From Candidatus Hydrogenedentota bacterium (lineage in GTDB: Bacteria; Hydrogenedentota; Hydrogenedentia; Hydrogenedentales; JAEUWI01): DNA of 38,803 nt. The DNA is taken from contig JAJRPE010000575.1 of assembly GCA_024280935.1 (NCBI GenBank), forward strand, positions 1 through 38,803. Direction: 5' to 3'. Below, in pieces: positions 1-8,772 of the stretch. The translations under genes were made by a program, and so were the position numbers. A model generated the notes under the pieces. The model saw only the letters and a program-made list of their open reading frames with translations, was not told the DNA's origin and did not search any database. Position 1 is the first letter of the stretch, and each line of letters starts with the position of its first letter.

Positions 1-140
1 ACCCCTTCGCCTACCTCCGCGACCTCCTCCGCCGAATCCCAACCCACCCAAACAAGAAAATCGAGCAGCTATTTCCCGACCAGTGGATTAATAGCACGGA
101 TTGACCATCCGAAGGAAGATGTACTTCACCGGACGCTTAC
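1..140 (+). mobile_element. Right end of an IS66-family insertion sequence
   Basis: The window opens inside an IS66-type element. The transposase reading frame stops at 104 and 36 bases later the sequence ends in CTTAC at 140; read from the other strand this is GTAAGCGTCCGG. GTAA-type termini are typical of IS66-family inverted repeats. Base 141 onward belongs to the interrupted lipoprotein gene on the minus strand. The element's left end lies outside the window, so neither its length nor its target duplication can be checked here. Confidence 0.75.
3..104 (+). CDS. IS66-family transposase, C-terminal fragment (5' end outside window)
   Basis: The last 33 codons of a transposase are visible. 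They contain the pattern YLRDLLRRIPTHPN followed by an LFPDQW block, which matches the short C-terminal element of IS66 transposases (usually written as YLRDVLxRLPxHPxxxIxELLPHRW). The catalytic DDE domain would lie upstream, outside the window. The frame stops with TGA at 102-104 and overlaps the 3' end of the minus-strand lipoprotein frame (88-393), because that frame has run into the element. This is the protein that would move the element; whether the upstream copy is intact cannot be seen. Confidence 0.8.
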   Translation, partial: PFAYLRDLLRRIPTHPNKKIEQLFPDQWINSTD

Positions 141-393
141 CTTTCTTGTCGTTCTCGGCCTTGGAGGCCTTGGCCATTTTCAAGTAATTCGTAGCGGACT
201 GGAAATTGAAGGATTCGTGATGCTGGGCTCCCACCCGGTGCGCCTTCAATACCATGGCCTCCGCTTCATCGATGTCGAAGAACTCCACATCCTGGTAATC
301 TCGTGCCATGGGGATTTCGTGGACCCCCCGATTGGTCTGGCAACCGACGAGTACCGTTACCGCACACAGTGGCATAATCCATTTCATCTTCAT
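88..393 (-). CDS. Lipoprotein truncated by IS66 insertion
   Basis: A 101-residue frame starts at ATG 393 with a purine-rich ribosome site (GAGGAAGAG) about six bases upstream. The first 18 residues are a lipoprotein signal with lipobox LVGC, so the protein should be lipid-anchored in the envelope. The region DIDEAEAMVLKAHRVGA followed by FQSATNYLKMAKASKAEND resembles the helical DUF4398-like segment found in lipoproteins related to OmpA/Pal proteins; this is a weak family call from pattern. From residue about 85 the frame reads the terminal repeat of the IS66 element (bases 140 downward), so the last 17 or so residues are not native and the real C-terminus is lost. A longer frame runs upstream to 546 but lacks a comparable start and places the signal peptide internally. 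Confidence 0.7.
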   Translation of the reverse strand: MKMKWIMPLCAVTVLVGCQTNRGVHEIPMARDYQDVEFFDIDEAEAMVLKAHRVGAQHHESFNFQSATNYLKMAKASKAENDKKGKRPVKYIFLRMVNPCY

Positions 394-836
394 TGGGTCT
401 CTTCCTCTCCCTGTTCCCTTTGGTGATGTTGGGCCAAGGGCCACTCCAGCCCAAGCTTCGACGAACATATGCAGCACGCCCGTAACCAGCCCATGCCAGA
501 GACAAAACGCTACTCCAATGTACCTTGTATTTCGGAGTTTTGCCAACTCTATCAGTAATTAACTCTGAGAAATGATCGCATACAGCGACTTTTTGTCTAT
601 AGCAGTTCATAAATAGGTGTTATATGCGCAAAGTGAGTATATGCTGGCCCGAGATCTCGACAGGAGACCCCAGAATTTCGTAGAATAGCGACTATCAGGA
701 TGGCTGTGGCAACATGCCCGCCGAAAAATGGATTGCGCTACCGGGCAGGACGCAACCCCTCTTTCCGGCGCTCGCAGTACAGCCATTTCACCAGCGCGAC
801 GAATCGATCGCGTACACACATCCACGGCACACCAAG
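394..836. other. Intergenic region between divergent genes
   Basis: This 443-base gap separates the truncated lipoprotein from the large plus-strand gene. I see no convincing gene in it. The reading frame of the plus-strand gene is open from 714, but codons 714-836 look unlike the conserved protein that follows. A possible promoter lies at 657-686. No repeat family found elsewhere in the window is present. Confidence 0.5.
657..686 (+). promoter_or_regulatory. Possible sigma-70 promoter upstream of the PPi-PEPCK-like gene
   Basis: TCGACA at 657-662 and TAGAAT at 681-686 each match the -35 and -10 consensus at five of six positions, with an 18-base spacer. Transcription would begin near 693. 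This is a motif match only. Confidence 0.3.
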
Positions 837-3800
837 ATGCCTTCTACAATGCCAATTCCGCTAGGGAGTATCATAGCCTTGTCCAAAACACACCTTGAAC
901 CCGATGTCCACACAGATCGCGAAGGTAAAAAGCCAGGCTACAAGCGGCGGCATGTTGTCCGCTATATCAGCCTGAAGCTGGCGGCTCTCGGCCTGCCCAC
1001 CTATACCAAGGCGAGCACCGACTTTATCGGGCTGACCCATGGCTTATTGCGCAGCTACAAAGAAAAGAGTCGATTACTCTCTGATTACCTTTGCCCCGCC
1101 GATACGCGTATTCAGTCTTTTCTCGACGACTACCTGGAGGGCGAATTCCTGAAGGGGACATTGCGTTTTCCAGGTACCACATTTACGCTCGACCGCGCTG
1201 GTCTGGCCCGGGAACTTTCCCTTCCCGTGGATGGCCATGAGTTTCACAATGAGTATGTGGATTCGTATCGTATCGAACAGGGCGTGCTCCATAATCCGCG
1301 CCATGACCGGCGCACGACCAAGGGTGTCTTTCACGTAGCGGATGGTGGTTTGCCTGTACCGCTGGACAAGAAGGAAGTGCCCCGCAAGGTCTTTGGAAAT
1401 TTGGCAATCGCGGCTTTGGATCCGCCGAAGTCTCTGTTGCAGTTGCCCTTTCTCGCCGGACAGCCCGAGGAAGCCTATTCCATGGTGTCACTCATGCTGC
1501 GGCCCATGGTTTCCGCCGAAGTGCCTGGTGTTTCACCGGCCAAGACCATGGAAACCCGTTTCTTCGCTCCGGGCAGCTTGGTAAGCAATCTGGATTTTGT
1601 GGAAACCATTTTTGGGAATGCGGGCGACCCCTCCCTGCCAGAACACGATGCCGCGCTGGATCCAGAACACTGGAGCGGCCATACGGGCTGTGTCGTGCTC
1701 GCACCCCATCTTACCCAATGCAAGAAAAAGGATCTGGGCTTGCCCCATTACGACGATGCCACCAAACGGCAGCGCCGGGAAGGCATGTGCTGGAAAGATG
1801 CCGACGAGTTTTACAACGATGGCGGGGCCTTTAAGATTACGGCCCGCGACGAGCGTGGAATCGTCGTCACCTTGATCGCCGACAACTACTTTGGCTATTC
1901 CAAGAAAGAGGTGAAAACCCAACTCAGCTATGCGGCCAACCTCTTTGGCAACTGCGAGGAAGAACATGCGGGCGGTGCCTTGGCCTATGCGCGATTTAAT
2001 CTGGGGGGCAAGTTTCATATGGATGCCCGGTTTTCCCCGGATGACCATACCTTTGCCGAGATGGCATCCGAATACGGCGCGCTAATGGATATTCAGCCGG
2101 AAGGCTATGCCATTGACAAGCGCTATCCCGACATCATCTACGTGCCCGAGGATGTCCATATCGACTTGACTGCCCAACGGGTGTGTTGGATTAAGGATGG
2201 GGTCGAACAGGAAATTATGTTGTCACCCGACCACACCTACGTGAATCCCGACGGCTACAAAGTACACATGGAAAAACACCAGGGCGCGCCTTCCTGGCGT
2301 CTCATCGGCACGGGCGTGGAAGGCACCTTCTGCCACAAGCCCTGCACGGTGTCGGGCGGCGGCAAGTCGGAGATTTCCAAGTCCCTGCTGGATGCCGTCC
2401 ACTATGGCCCCTTCTTCGTGGCAGATTACAAAAAAGACTTCGAGAAGATCGAAGAAATCATGGGCCGCGACTACAGCAACCGCTTTCAGGACAAGTCTAT
2501 CCAGTCCAAGGGTCGGCCCTTATTGGCCAGCAACCGCTCGTTGGGTTCGGTGATTCGTCTGCTGAGCCTTTCGGAAGAAGAATATGTACCAGAATACAAC
2601 ACGTGGCTGCGCACCATTCCCGACTACGTGAAGGCGCTGGTTTTTATCATCAAGCGCTTCTATCGCCCTGAATGGGGCGACGATTGGAAGCGCCATTTCA
2701 GTGTCGACATTATCAATGGAAAGCCCGGCCACGAACTCAAGTTTAATGGGCGAAAACTGGTCGCAGGCTATCTCCGCGTAGGGCTGCTCAAGGACGGTTC
2801 CTGGCGAACCTTTAAGCTGCGTCAGGATTTCATGCCCGCCGCCAAAATCCAGAAAGAGGACGACATTTCCGCGTCCGTCGTCGTGCCCGCCGATAGCCTC
2901 GAACACCTTAATCCACAGTACACGAATGCCAGCGTAAAGATCGTGGACAACTGTGAACTTCGGCTGTTCCAGCGCCCCGATGAGGCCATCCACCGGGGCT
3001 ACGATAAACAGACCGAGATCGATCTGTCGGAAGATTGCAATTTCATTTCGAATTTTGCGCCACTCTCCAAGGATGATGCCTTGGATCTACAGCGTCAGAC
3101 CATCTCCTTTCACGCCTACACCGCGCCCATGCAGGATCTGATCAACCGAGCGGCCTCAGATAGCAAAAGCGAGTTCTTTGTTTCTTCCGCCCATCCCCGC
3201 ATGGTCGATGGGGCGGCAACGAAGAACCCCCGGTATTTGCAGCGTCGGCCCGACTTGGCGAATCCCCGGGACCGCTATCTCGGCGAGGCCGCCACGCGAT
3301 TGCATCGACGGGTACCTGTGGACAAGCCGGTCATTCAACCCGTGAACGCGGTACTGCCAGGCCGTCGCAACAACCCGCCCGACAAGGCGGCGGGCATCCG
3401 TCCGCTGGCGGTCTACAACCCCATTCATTACCAGGAGCTTCCCGAGCTCTTCATGGACTTTATCGCCAGCCTCACGGGCAAGTCACCCTCCACGACGGGT
3501 GCGGGTTCGGAAGGCGCCCTGACCAAGGGCCCCTTCAATTGCCTGACGCCCACGACTGATCTGAACAACGCGCTGGTGTCGTATATCCTCACGGAATACC
3601 ACTGCTTTACCACGGCGGCGGGTTACATTGGACCCAAGTATCGCGTAGACCACGATGTGAGCCTGTTGATTCCCGAGGTGTGGTGCCGTCTTTCGGAAGA
3701 AGAGCGCAATCCCGAGCGGCTTGTCGCGGAAGGCTGCTTTGAAAAATTGTCGGACTTCGATCACAACGGCGAAACTATTCCGGCCAGCCGACTGGGCTAC

Positions 3801-4349
3801 CGGATGACGGAAACGTTTTTGCGCCACTATTTTGGCCGGGTTTTCGACAGCCCCGCTTCCGTGTTCAATGAAGAAATGCTCCGGCCCGAAACCCAGGACA
3901 TGGATTCCTACATTGATGGGATCCAGAATATCGTGGAAGCGCAACGTCGATGCGCCCAGTCCTTTTTCGATGATGGGAGTATCGATGCGGCTTGCCCGCC
4001 CCTGGCAGCCCTGCTCCATATTATGGCGCACGGCAACTACCATGGGAAGACGGCGCACGACCCCGAGGTCCGAGAACTATTTACTCGGGAGTATCTGCTG
4101 GCCAGTGATTGGTATCAGGAGCGCCTTGCCATCAAGCAGCAGCGCGACGTTGCGTTGTGGGCGCGGCACATCGCCAGTCTGGAGAGCTTCCTGTCTCAAT
4201 CCAACCCACAAAATGAGGCGGAGCGGTCGGAACACCAAGGGCGCTTGGACTATGCCAAGGCGGAACTGGAACGGGTAAAGTCTTCGGCGTATTTGAAGGG
4301 CCTCCAGGGCACGCTTGGCGCGGATCCGCTGTACCGTGGGGAGAAATAG
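837..4349 (+). CDS. Putative PPi-type phosphoenolpyruvate carboxykinase
   Basis: The protein has about 1170 residues from ATG 837, or 1211 if ATG 714 is used; neither start has a clear ribosome site, and the residues before 837 look non-conserved. A glycine-rich phosphate-binding-like motif, SGGGKSEISKSL, starts at about residue 506. Upstream lie NPRHDRRTTKGVFHV, TLIADNYFGYSKKEVKTQ and EEEHAGGA. Size and motifs fit the large PPi-dependent PEP carboxykinases described from Entamoeba and Propionibacterium, which interconvert oxaloacetate plus pyrophosphate with PEP plus CO2 and phosphate. I assign this from remembered motifs, not an alignment. The protein has no signal peptide and should be cytosolic. 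It stands alone in its transcription unit; aspC, which also uses oxaloacetate, lies 3 kb away on the other strand. The alternative is an uncharacterised large P-loop protein. Confidence 0.65.
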   Translation: MPSTMPIPLGSIIALSKTHLEPDVHTDREGKKPGYKRRHVVRYISLKLAALGLPTYTKASTDFIGLTHGLLRSYKEKSRLLSDYLCPADTRIQSFLDDYLEGEFLKGTLRFPGTTFTLDRAGLARELSLPVDGHEFHNEYVDSYRIEQGVLHNPRHDRRTTKGVFHVADGGLPVPLDKKEVPRKVFGNLAIAALDPPKSLLQLPFLAGQPEEAYSMVSLMLRPMVSAEVPGVSPAKTMETRFFAPGSLVSNLDFVETIFGNAGDPSLPEHDAALDPEHWSGHTGCVVLAPHLTQCKKKDLGLPHYDDATKRQRREGMCWKDADEFYNDGGAFKITARDERGIVVTLIADNYFGYSKKEVKTQLSYAANLFGNCEEEHAGGALAYARFNLGGKFHMDARFSPDDHTFAEMASEYGALMDIQPEGYAIDKRYPDIIYVPEDVHIDLTAQRVCWIKDGVEQEIMLSPDHTYVNPDGYKVHMEKHQGAPSWRLIGTGVEGTFCHKPCTVSGGGKSEISKSLLDAVHYGPFFVADYKKDFEKIEEIMGRDYSNRFQDKSIQSKGRPLLASNRSLGSVIRLLSLSEEEYVPEYNTWLRTIPDYVKALVFIIKRFYRPEWGDDWKRHFSVDIINGKPGHELKFNGRKLVAGYLRVGLLKDGSWRTFKLRQDFMPAAKIQKEDDISASVVVPADSLEHLNPQYTNASVKIVDNCELRLFQRPDEAIHRGYDKQTEIDLSEDCNFISNFAPLSKDDALDLQRQTISFHAYTAPMQDLINRAASDSKSEFFVSSAHPRMVDGAATKNPRYLQRRPDLANPRDRYLGEAATRLHRRVPVDKPVIQPVNAVLPGRRNNPPDKAAGIRPLAVYNPIHYQELPELFMDFIASLTGKSPSTTGAGSEGALTKGPFNCLTPTTDLNNALVSYILTEYHCFTTAAGYIGPKYRVDHDVSLLIPEVWCRLSEEERNPERLVAEGCFEKLSDFDHNGETIPASRLGYRMTETFLRHYFGRVFDSPASVFNEEMLRPETQDMDSYIDGIQNIVEAQRRCAQSFFDDGSIDAACPPLAALLHIMAHGNYHGKTAHDPEVRELFTREYLLASDWYQERLAIKQQRDVALWARHIASLESFLSQSNPQNEAERSEHQGRLDYAKAELERVKSSAYLKGLQGTLGADPLYRGEK

Positions 4350-4456
4350 CTGGTGAGCATGGTGAGCCCGTTATGCATCGCGTAACAATACGCATTCCAC
4401 GCAGAGCATGGGAACGAGGAATTGCCTTTTTTTGAAGGCCCACAAAAGGAATACGT

Positions 4457-4574
4457 CGGGTGCCACGGGTAGGCCTTTCAGGGCTTACCCGTGCGTTTCC
4501 TGCAAGTAGGGGCTACAATCCAGAGACTACGGTTCTACACGGGTAAACCCTGGCGGGCCTACCCGTGGCACCCG
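4457..4574. repeat. Nested inverted repeat, family A copy 1 (REP/BIME-like)
   Basis: The outer arms are a perfect 19-bp inverted repeat (4457-4475 and 4556-4574, core GTGCCACGGGTAGGCC). Inside each arm is its own hairpin based on CACGGGTA...TACCCGTG, so the element is two head-to-head hairpins with a variable middle, the layout of a bacterial BIME. It ends 30 bases before the start of the GH5-like gene, inside its probable leader. Related copies occur at 9477, 15179 and 22280. Confidence 0.85.
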
Positions 4575-4604
4575 CAGTTTTTAGCCCGAATTCTGGAGAA
4601 AATT

Positions 4605-5810
4605 ATGCATCCACGCAGTTTGATACTCTTTTTTGCCCTCATCTTTGTCCTGCTGCAGGGCCTGGCCCATGCAGCCGGAGAATCAGCCGCCGCCCATGGA
4701 CTCCGTATCAGCGACACGGGAACTATACTCAAGGACGACAAGCCCTATTATGGCATGGGCGTCAACTATATGGATGCCTTCACCCGCTGCCTGAAGGATG
4801 GGAAGGACATAAGCTATCGCGAGGGCTTCGCGATACTGGCTGAGTACGACATCCCCTTCGCACGGCTGAATTTTGGCGGCTTCTATCCGTCGGAATGGAA
4901 ACTATACCAGGGCGACCCCGACGCATATTTCGCCCTCATGGACGGGGTTGTTCGGGCAGCCGAAGAGACGGGCGTGGGGCTTGTCCCGTCCCTTTTCTGG
5001 TGGACGGCATGCATCCCCGATCTCATGGGAGAGTCGCGCAATCAGTGGGGGAACCCAGCGAGCGAAACCCATGCCTTCATGGGGCGCTACGTGACCGACG
5101 TGGTTTCGCGCTACAAAGATTCTCCCGCCATCTGGGCTTGGGAGTTTGGCAACGAATACAACCTCGCCGCAGACCTGCCCAACGCGAAGGACTCCCGCCC
5201 TCCGAACCCGGTGCATAAGGGCTGTCCGCCAGAACGCGGCCCTGGCGACGATCTGACATCAGAAATGCTGCGGACGGCCCTGATGGCCTTTGGCGAGGCG
5301 GTGCGGGCCATTGACCCCTATCGCGCCATCACTTCTGGAAACAGCATACCTCGACCATCATCGCACCATCAGCACACCGAGCTATCCTGGGCAAACGACA
5401 ACCAAGAGGAATTTCGCGGCAATCTACAATTCATGACGCCCGACCCGTTGGACCTTGTTTCCATCCATGTTTATCCCCATGCCCGGGAGAAGCGTTTTGG
5501 TGAAGACCGGGTTTCCTATGGAACGTTGTTTGCCGAAGCAACCCGGGCCGCACGGGAAGGAAAGAAAGGACTATTCCTCGGCGAGTTTGGCCCCCCGCCG
5601 GACAACAAAGAACCATGGACCCGCGAAAGCGCCCGTGCGGAAGGAGAGCAGCTCGTCGCTGCCCTGCTGGACAGCCCCGTGCAACTGGCGGCCTTCTGGG
5701 TCTTCGATTTTGCCTGGCAGGAAAAATCCATGAGCGTGACGACGACGAATCATCGCAAGGGCTATTTGAATATATTGCAGGAGGCAAACCGGCAACTTGC
5801 GCTGCGGTAA
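4605..5810 (+). CDS. Secreted glycoside hydrolase, GH5-like (mannanase/cellulase clan)
   Basis: ATG 4605 is preceded by GGAG seven bases upstream and opens a Sec signal peptide that ends near HAAGES, giving 401 residues. The rest fits a (beta/alpha)8 glycosidase: an early GMGVNYMDAF strand, ARLNFGGFYP, the acid/base motif WEFGNEYN (glutamate at about residue 184) and the nucleophile motif LFLGEFGPP (glutamate at about 327). These two glutamates define clan GH-A enzymes such as GH5 endo-mannanases and endo-glucanases; the exact substrate is not readable. It is expected to act outside the cytoplasmic membrane. The frame is open upstream to 4491, but that part runs through a palindromic repeat and is not protein-like. 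It is a monocistronic gene, convergent with the next one. Confidence 0.8.
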   Translation: MHPRSLILFFALIFVLLQGLAHAAGESAAAHGLRISDTGTILKDDKPYYGMGVNYMDAFTRCLKDGKDISYREGFAILAEYDIPFARLNFGGFYPSEWKLYQGDPDAYFALMDGVVRAAEETGVGLVPSLFWWTACIPDLMGESRNQWGNPASETHAFMGRYVTDVVSRYKDSPAIWAWEFGNEYNLAADLPNAKDSRPPNPVHKGCPPERGPGDDLTSEMLRTALMAFGEAVRAIDPYRAITSGNSIPRPSSHHQHTELSWANDNQEEFRGNLQFMTPDPLDLVSIHVYPHAREKRFGEDRVSYGTLFAEATRAAREGKKGLFLGEFGPPPDNKEPWTRESARAEGEQLVAALLDSPVQLAAFWVFDFAWQEKSMSVTTTNHRKGYLNILQEANRQLALR

Positions 5811-5849
5811 CAGTATTCCCCATTTGAAATGAAGGCGTTGCTTTCGATA

Positions 5850-5944
5850 CGCGCCTGAAGGCGCGAACTCACAGCCGAGACGGCTGTGCCACCCTGCTTG
5901 CGCAGGGTATGTGAAAATAGGGTGGCACTGGTGTCTCGCCTGTG
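5850..5944. repeat. Inverted repeat between convergent genes, possible bidirectional terminator
   Basis: Three hairpins follow one another: CGCGCCTGAAGGCGCG at 5850-5865, CACAGCCGAGACGGCTGTG at 5870-5888 and ACCCTGCTTGCGCAGGGT at 5891-5908. Bases 5870-5895 also pair with 5919-5944 over 26 positions with four mismatches. A lone half of the same sequence sits upstream of aspC near 8402-8427. No U-tract is present, so termination is only suggested by position. Confidence 0.6.
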
Positions 5945-5978
5945 TTGGTCACACACGTAATGACCAACAAAAATCCCC

Positions 5979-6764
5979 TTACTCCCCGGCCTCCATCGCA
6001 TCCCCAAGCAATCCCAGCGCCAATGCCGGGAAGTTTCGGACAATGGCTTCCTTTCGTGATTGGCCCAAGCCCAGTACGATGCATTGGGTTTTCGCCACGA
6101 CGTCGCAGGGATGAACGCCTCCCGCAAAGAATTTGGCGGCATGGACGAAAACGGGGGCTTCCCCGGCAGGCTGCATGAGTCCGTCACGACCGTTCTTTTC
6201 CTCCAGGCAACCGTCGACTATCTGATAGAGAATGTCCGCTTTCGCGCCCGCTTCGACCAGTCTGTCGCCCGGCCCCAGGAATCGCTGGGATATATCCATG
6301 GCATTCTTCTTCTGGTAGGTCTTGATAAACGTGTTGGCCTCTCCCAGCCGCTGGGCGAATTGATGGCACAGGATGCGCGTCATGCCAGGCAACTCACCCA
6401 TAATGGTGTCCAGGTGGGCGGGCTGGAGGCGCAGCGCGAAGGTGCCCATGACGCTGCGCACCGACGCGGTCCGGTAGCCGCCCCCCAGATAGGCCATTTC
6501 TCCGATAAAAACCGGCGTATCGGGGTTGGCCTGAATTACGGCCAACTCGCTGCCGGGCGTTCGCTCACGGGGCGCGTCGGGCTGTTCGACGAGACAGTTT
6601 CCCCGAAGGATAAGATAGATATCCATGGCCGTGTCTTCGCCGTGAACAATAAACTCGTCATTGGCGAAGCGCAGCCCTTCGATATCGGGGCATACCCGCA
6701 ACAGGTCGCGCACTTCCGAATCTTTGGGCAGTTCGATGCTGTCAATTTCAAAAGGGTCGGGCAC
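5979..6764 (-). CDS. Protein with two cyclic-nucleotide-binding-like domains
   Basis: I chose GTG 6764 because AGGAG lies six bases upstream, giving 261 residues; the frame stays open to a TTG at 6893, which would add 43 residues and run into a repeat. The first domain (about residues 30-135) shows the cNMP-binding fold: FANDEFIVHGEDTAMDIYLIL, then FIGEMAYLGGGYRTASVRS, where GEMAYL...RTAS corresponds to the phosphate-binding cassette. A second, more divergent copy begins near RFLGPGDRLVEAGAKADILYQI and lacks the cassette. There is no DNA-binding domain or enzyme domain, so it is not a CRP-type regulator by itself; a sensor or adaptor role is an inference. aspC lies upstream on the same strand behind a 420-base, repeat-filled gap, so the two are probably not cotranscribed. 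Confidence 0.75.
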   Translation of the reverse strand: MPDPFEIDSIELPKDSEVRDLLRVCPDIEGLRFANDEFIVHGEDTAMDIYLILRGNCLVEQPDAPRERTPGSELAVIQANPDTPVFIGEMAYLGGGYRTASVRSVMGTFALRLQPAHLDTIMGELPGMTRILCHQFAQRLGEANTFIKTYQKKNAMDISQRFLGPGDRLVEAGAKADILYQIVDGCLEEKNGRDGLMQPAGEAPVFVHAAKFFAGGVHPCDVVAKTQCIVLGLGQSRKEAIVRNFPALALGLLGDAMEAGE

Positions 6765-6878
6765 GATACGCTCCTGTACTATTTGCGCTATCCGTTTCAG
6801 CCTTTGGAGATCTATCGGATCCAGTATACGCGGTCGGGGGGCTTGGGTACATTCATTTGTAACCCAATAAACATTGGT

Positions 6879-7070
6879 CACGCAAAGGCGCAAAGACGCA
6901 AAGAAAGAATAAGGTCAGCGTTCAGGTCACATTGTTGTTGGCGGAGCCAACGCCCTTGGTTCCCCTCCGAGGAGGGGAGCCTTTGCCCCCCCCCTGAACG
7001 CTTACAGAATAAGCAGTGAAATGGGTATGCAAATCGTTTGTTTCTTCGCGCCTTCGCGTCTTTGCGTGCC
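6879..7070. repeat. Inverted repeat with CGCAAAG arms, copy 1
   Basis: A purine-rich arm CACGCAAAGGCGCAAAG starts at about 6879 and its imperfect complement ends at about 7070 (TTCGCGTCTTTGCGTG). The middle carries an 18-base block at 6961-6978 with arms TCCCCTCC/GGAGGGGA, which recurs exactly at 28781-28798. It also carries CCCCCTGAACGCTTACA at 6990-7006, which recurs inverted at 9452-9468. A tighter copy of the arms is at 35171-35235. The left arm overlaps the longest possible N-terminus of the cNMP-binding protein. Confidence 0.8.
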
Positions 7071-7115
7071 AATTCCTACTGACTCTTGGCTAAGGCGCGA
7101 ATGATTACTCAACAA

Positions 7116-7142
7116 GAATCCCCCGGCGATGCCGAGGGATTC
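7116..7142 (-). terminator. Probable terminator of aspC
   Basis: The hairpin GAATCCC-CGGC with a GAT loop pairs with GCCG-GGGATTC, 45 bases beyond the aspC stop on the minus strand. It is followed by TTGTTGAG, a weak U-run. Confidence 0.55.
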
Positions 7143-7187
7143 AATCAATGTCGCTATACGGTGAATAACAGTCGCCCGAAGATTGTT

Positions 7188-8378
7188 CTACAGCACGCTT
7201 GCAATCGCATCGCAGAGGGGGCCCATGTTGTCCGGTGTCATGCCGGCCACATTGATACGTCCCGAACCCACAATATAGATCGCGTGCTTCTCACGCAGGG
7301 CCTTTACCTGCTCTGGATTCAAGCCCGAGAAAGAGAACATGCCGTTCTGCGACGCGATGAAGGAGAAATCCTGGGCAACGCCTTTGTCCTCCAGAGTTTG
7401 TACGAAGATCTCTCGCATCGAGCGAATGCGTTCCCGCATGGCGGCCAACTCCGCCGTCCACTCTGCGCGAAGTTCGGGGTCATTCAGGATAGTCGTCACA
7501 ACCGCGCCGCCGTGGGCCGGGGGGTTGGAGTAGTTGGTGCGAATCGCCTTCTTCACATGGCTGAAAGCGCTCGCGGCGGCATCCGCGTTCGCACCGACGA
7601 GGGTCAACGCGCCAATGCGTTCGTTGTAAAGCCCGAAGTTCTTGGAATAGGAACTGCAAACGAGCAACTCGCGGCCTTCGGTGCAAAAACTGCGCAGCCC
7701 GGCTGCATCCTCTTCCAAGCCCGCGCCAAAGCCCTGATAGGCGAAATCGAAGAGAGGAAGAATGCCCTTCTCCAGCGTGAGGGTGGCCAGCGCTTCCCAT
7801 TGGGCCTGATCGGGATCCATGCCACTGGGATTGTGGCAACAGCCATGCAGCAACACCACGTCTCCAGCGGGCACCTGCTCCAGGGCCGCTTTCATGACCT
7901 CGAAATCGAGGCATTTGTTGGCCGCGTCGTAGTAGGGGTATTTCTTGACCGCCATGCCCGCGTCCGAAAAAATGGCATTGTGGTTTGCCCACGTGGGGTT
8001 ACTCAACCAAATAGAGGCGTTTGGAAATTTCGTGTGGACAAAATCTGCCGCGACGCGCAGGGCACCCGTGCCGCCCGGTGTCTGGGCCGTTTGAGCGCGA
8101 CCCGTGGACACAATTTCGTGATCCGCGCCGAAGAGCAAGTCCCGGACGCATGCCCCATAGGCAGGGCTTCCGGGAATGCCCAAGTAGCTCTTGGTCGTTT
8201 CGTCCTGAAGAAGACGTTCTTCGGCCCGCTTGACCGCGGACAAGATGGGGGTGGTGTTTTTCTCATCTTTGTAAACACCGACACCCAGATTAATCTTCTT
8301 CGGATTTGGGTCTTTCCTGAAGGCATCAGTCAGACCAAGAATCGCATCGGGCGGGGCCATTTCCAGCTTCTCGAACAT
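7188..8378 (-). CDS. aspC: Aspartate/aromatic aminotransferase (class I, AspC/TyrB type)
   Basis: The protein is 396 residues, the same length as E. coli AspC, and collinear with it throughout. It moves an amino group between aspartate (or aromatic amino acids) and 2-oxoglutarate using PLP in the cytoplasm. Seen in order: [69 protein letters not shown], and [14 protein letters not shown] with the PLP lysine at residue 246. [14 protein letters not shown] carries the arginine that binds the distal carboxylate. ATG 8378 has AAGGA about nine bases upstream; the frame extends further to 8546 without conservation. The close match to proteobacterial enzymes is notable, but this family is widespread. 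AspC versus TyrB specificity cannot be decided from sequence alone. Confidence 0.95.
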   Translation of the reverse strand: MFEKLEMAPPDAILGLTDAFRKDPNPKKINLGVGVYKDEKNTTPILSAVKRAEERLLQDETTKSYLGIPGSPAYGACVRDLLFGADHEIVSTGRAQTAQTPGGTGALRVAADFVHTKFPNASIWLSNPTWANHNAIFSDAGMAVKKYPYYDAANKCLDFEVMKAALEQVPAGDVVLLHGCCHNPSGMDPDQAQWEALATLTLEKGILPLFDFAYQGFGAGLEEDAAGLRSFCTEGRELLVCSSYSKNFGLYNERIGALTLVGANADAAASAFSHVKKAIRTNYSNPPAHGGAVVTTILNDPELRAEWTAELAAMRERIRSMREIFVQTLEDKGVAQDFSFIASQNGMFSFSGLNPEQVKALREKHAIYIVGSGRINVAGMTPDNMGPLCDAIASVL

Positions 8379-8463
8379 GGGATAGTTTCCTTTCAAAAGG
8401 CGGGGGTAGCATAGGTGTCCCGCCTGTGGTTTGATTACCGGATGTACGCGTCGAACTAGACAG

Positions 8464-8656
8464 ACGTGCCGCATGATCCCGAGGTGCGAGGGTCGAAGAC
8501 TCGCCGTAGGAGAGTTCGCACGTCTGGGGCAGCAGCATCGTGACATTTCACCCTGCGCAAGCGCATCATTCCCACCATCAGGCGGCTCTTACGCTTCGCC
8601 AGCGCACGAACCCGTCAGGCCTCGTTGAGACTCGCCTTTTTGGGGCCGTGCGGCAC
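8464..8656. repeat. Nested inverted repeat, family B copy 1
   Basis: The outer arms are GTGCCGCATGATCCC near 8466-8480 and its imperfect complement ending near 8656 (GGGGCCGTGCGGCAC). The inner part includes CAGCGCACGAACCCGTCAGG and TTGAGACTCGCCTTTT, both shared with the second copy at 14920-15053. It fills the gap between aspC and the divergent haem lipoprotein gene. Confidence 0.75.
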
Positions 8657-8772
8657 ACCTGAATTCCTTGGTCGCCCTCTCACCCCCGAGCATTCCGTCC
8701 AAGGAACGCAAACTGATAACATTATGGCGTTCGACCATACAAATCGGCTCCATCATAGCGGAAACAAGTGAA

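Noticed and set aside
4491-4604. Longer start for the GH5-like gene
   Set aside because: The added codons are the reading of a family A palindromic repeat; ATG 4605 has a ribosome site and opens the signal peptide.
7086-8414. 442-codon plus-strand frame opposite aspC
   Set aside because: The minus strand encodes an almost full match to AspC; the plus frame is its shadow.
8668-8772. Upstream start for the haem lipoprotein
   Set aside because: It would place 35 non-conserved residues, partly from a repeat margin, before the lipoprotein signal.
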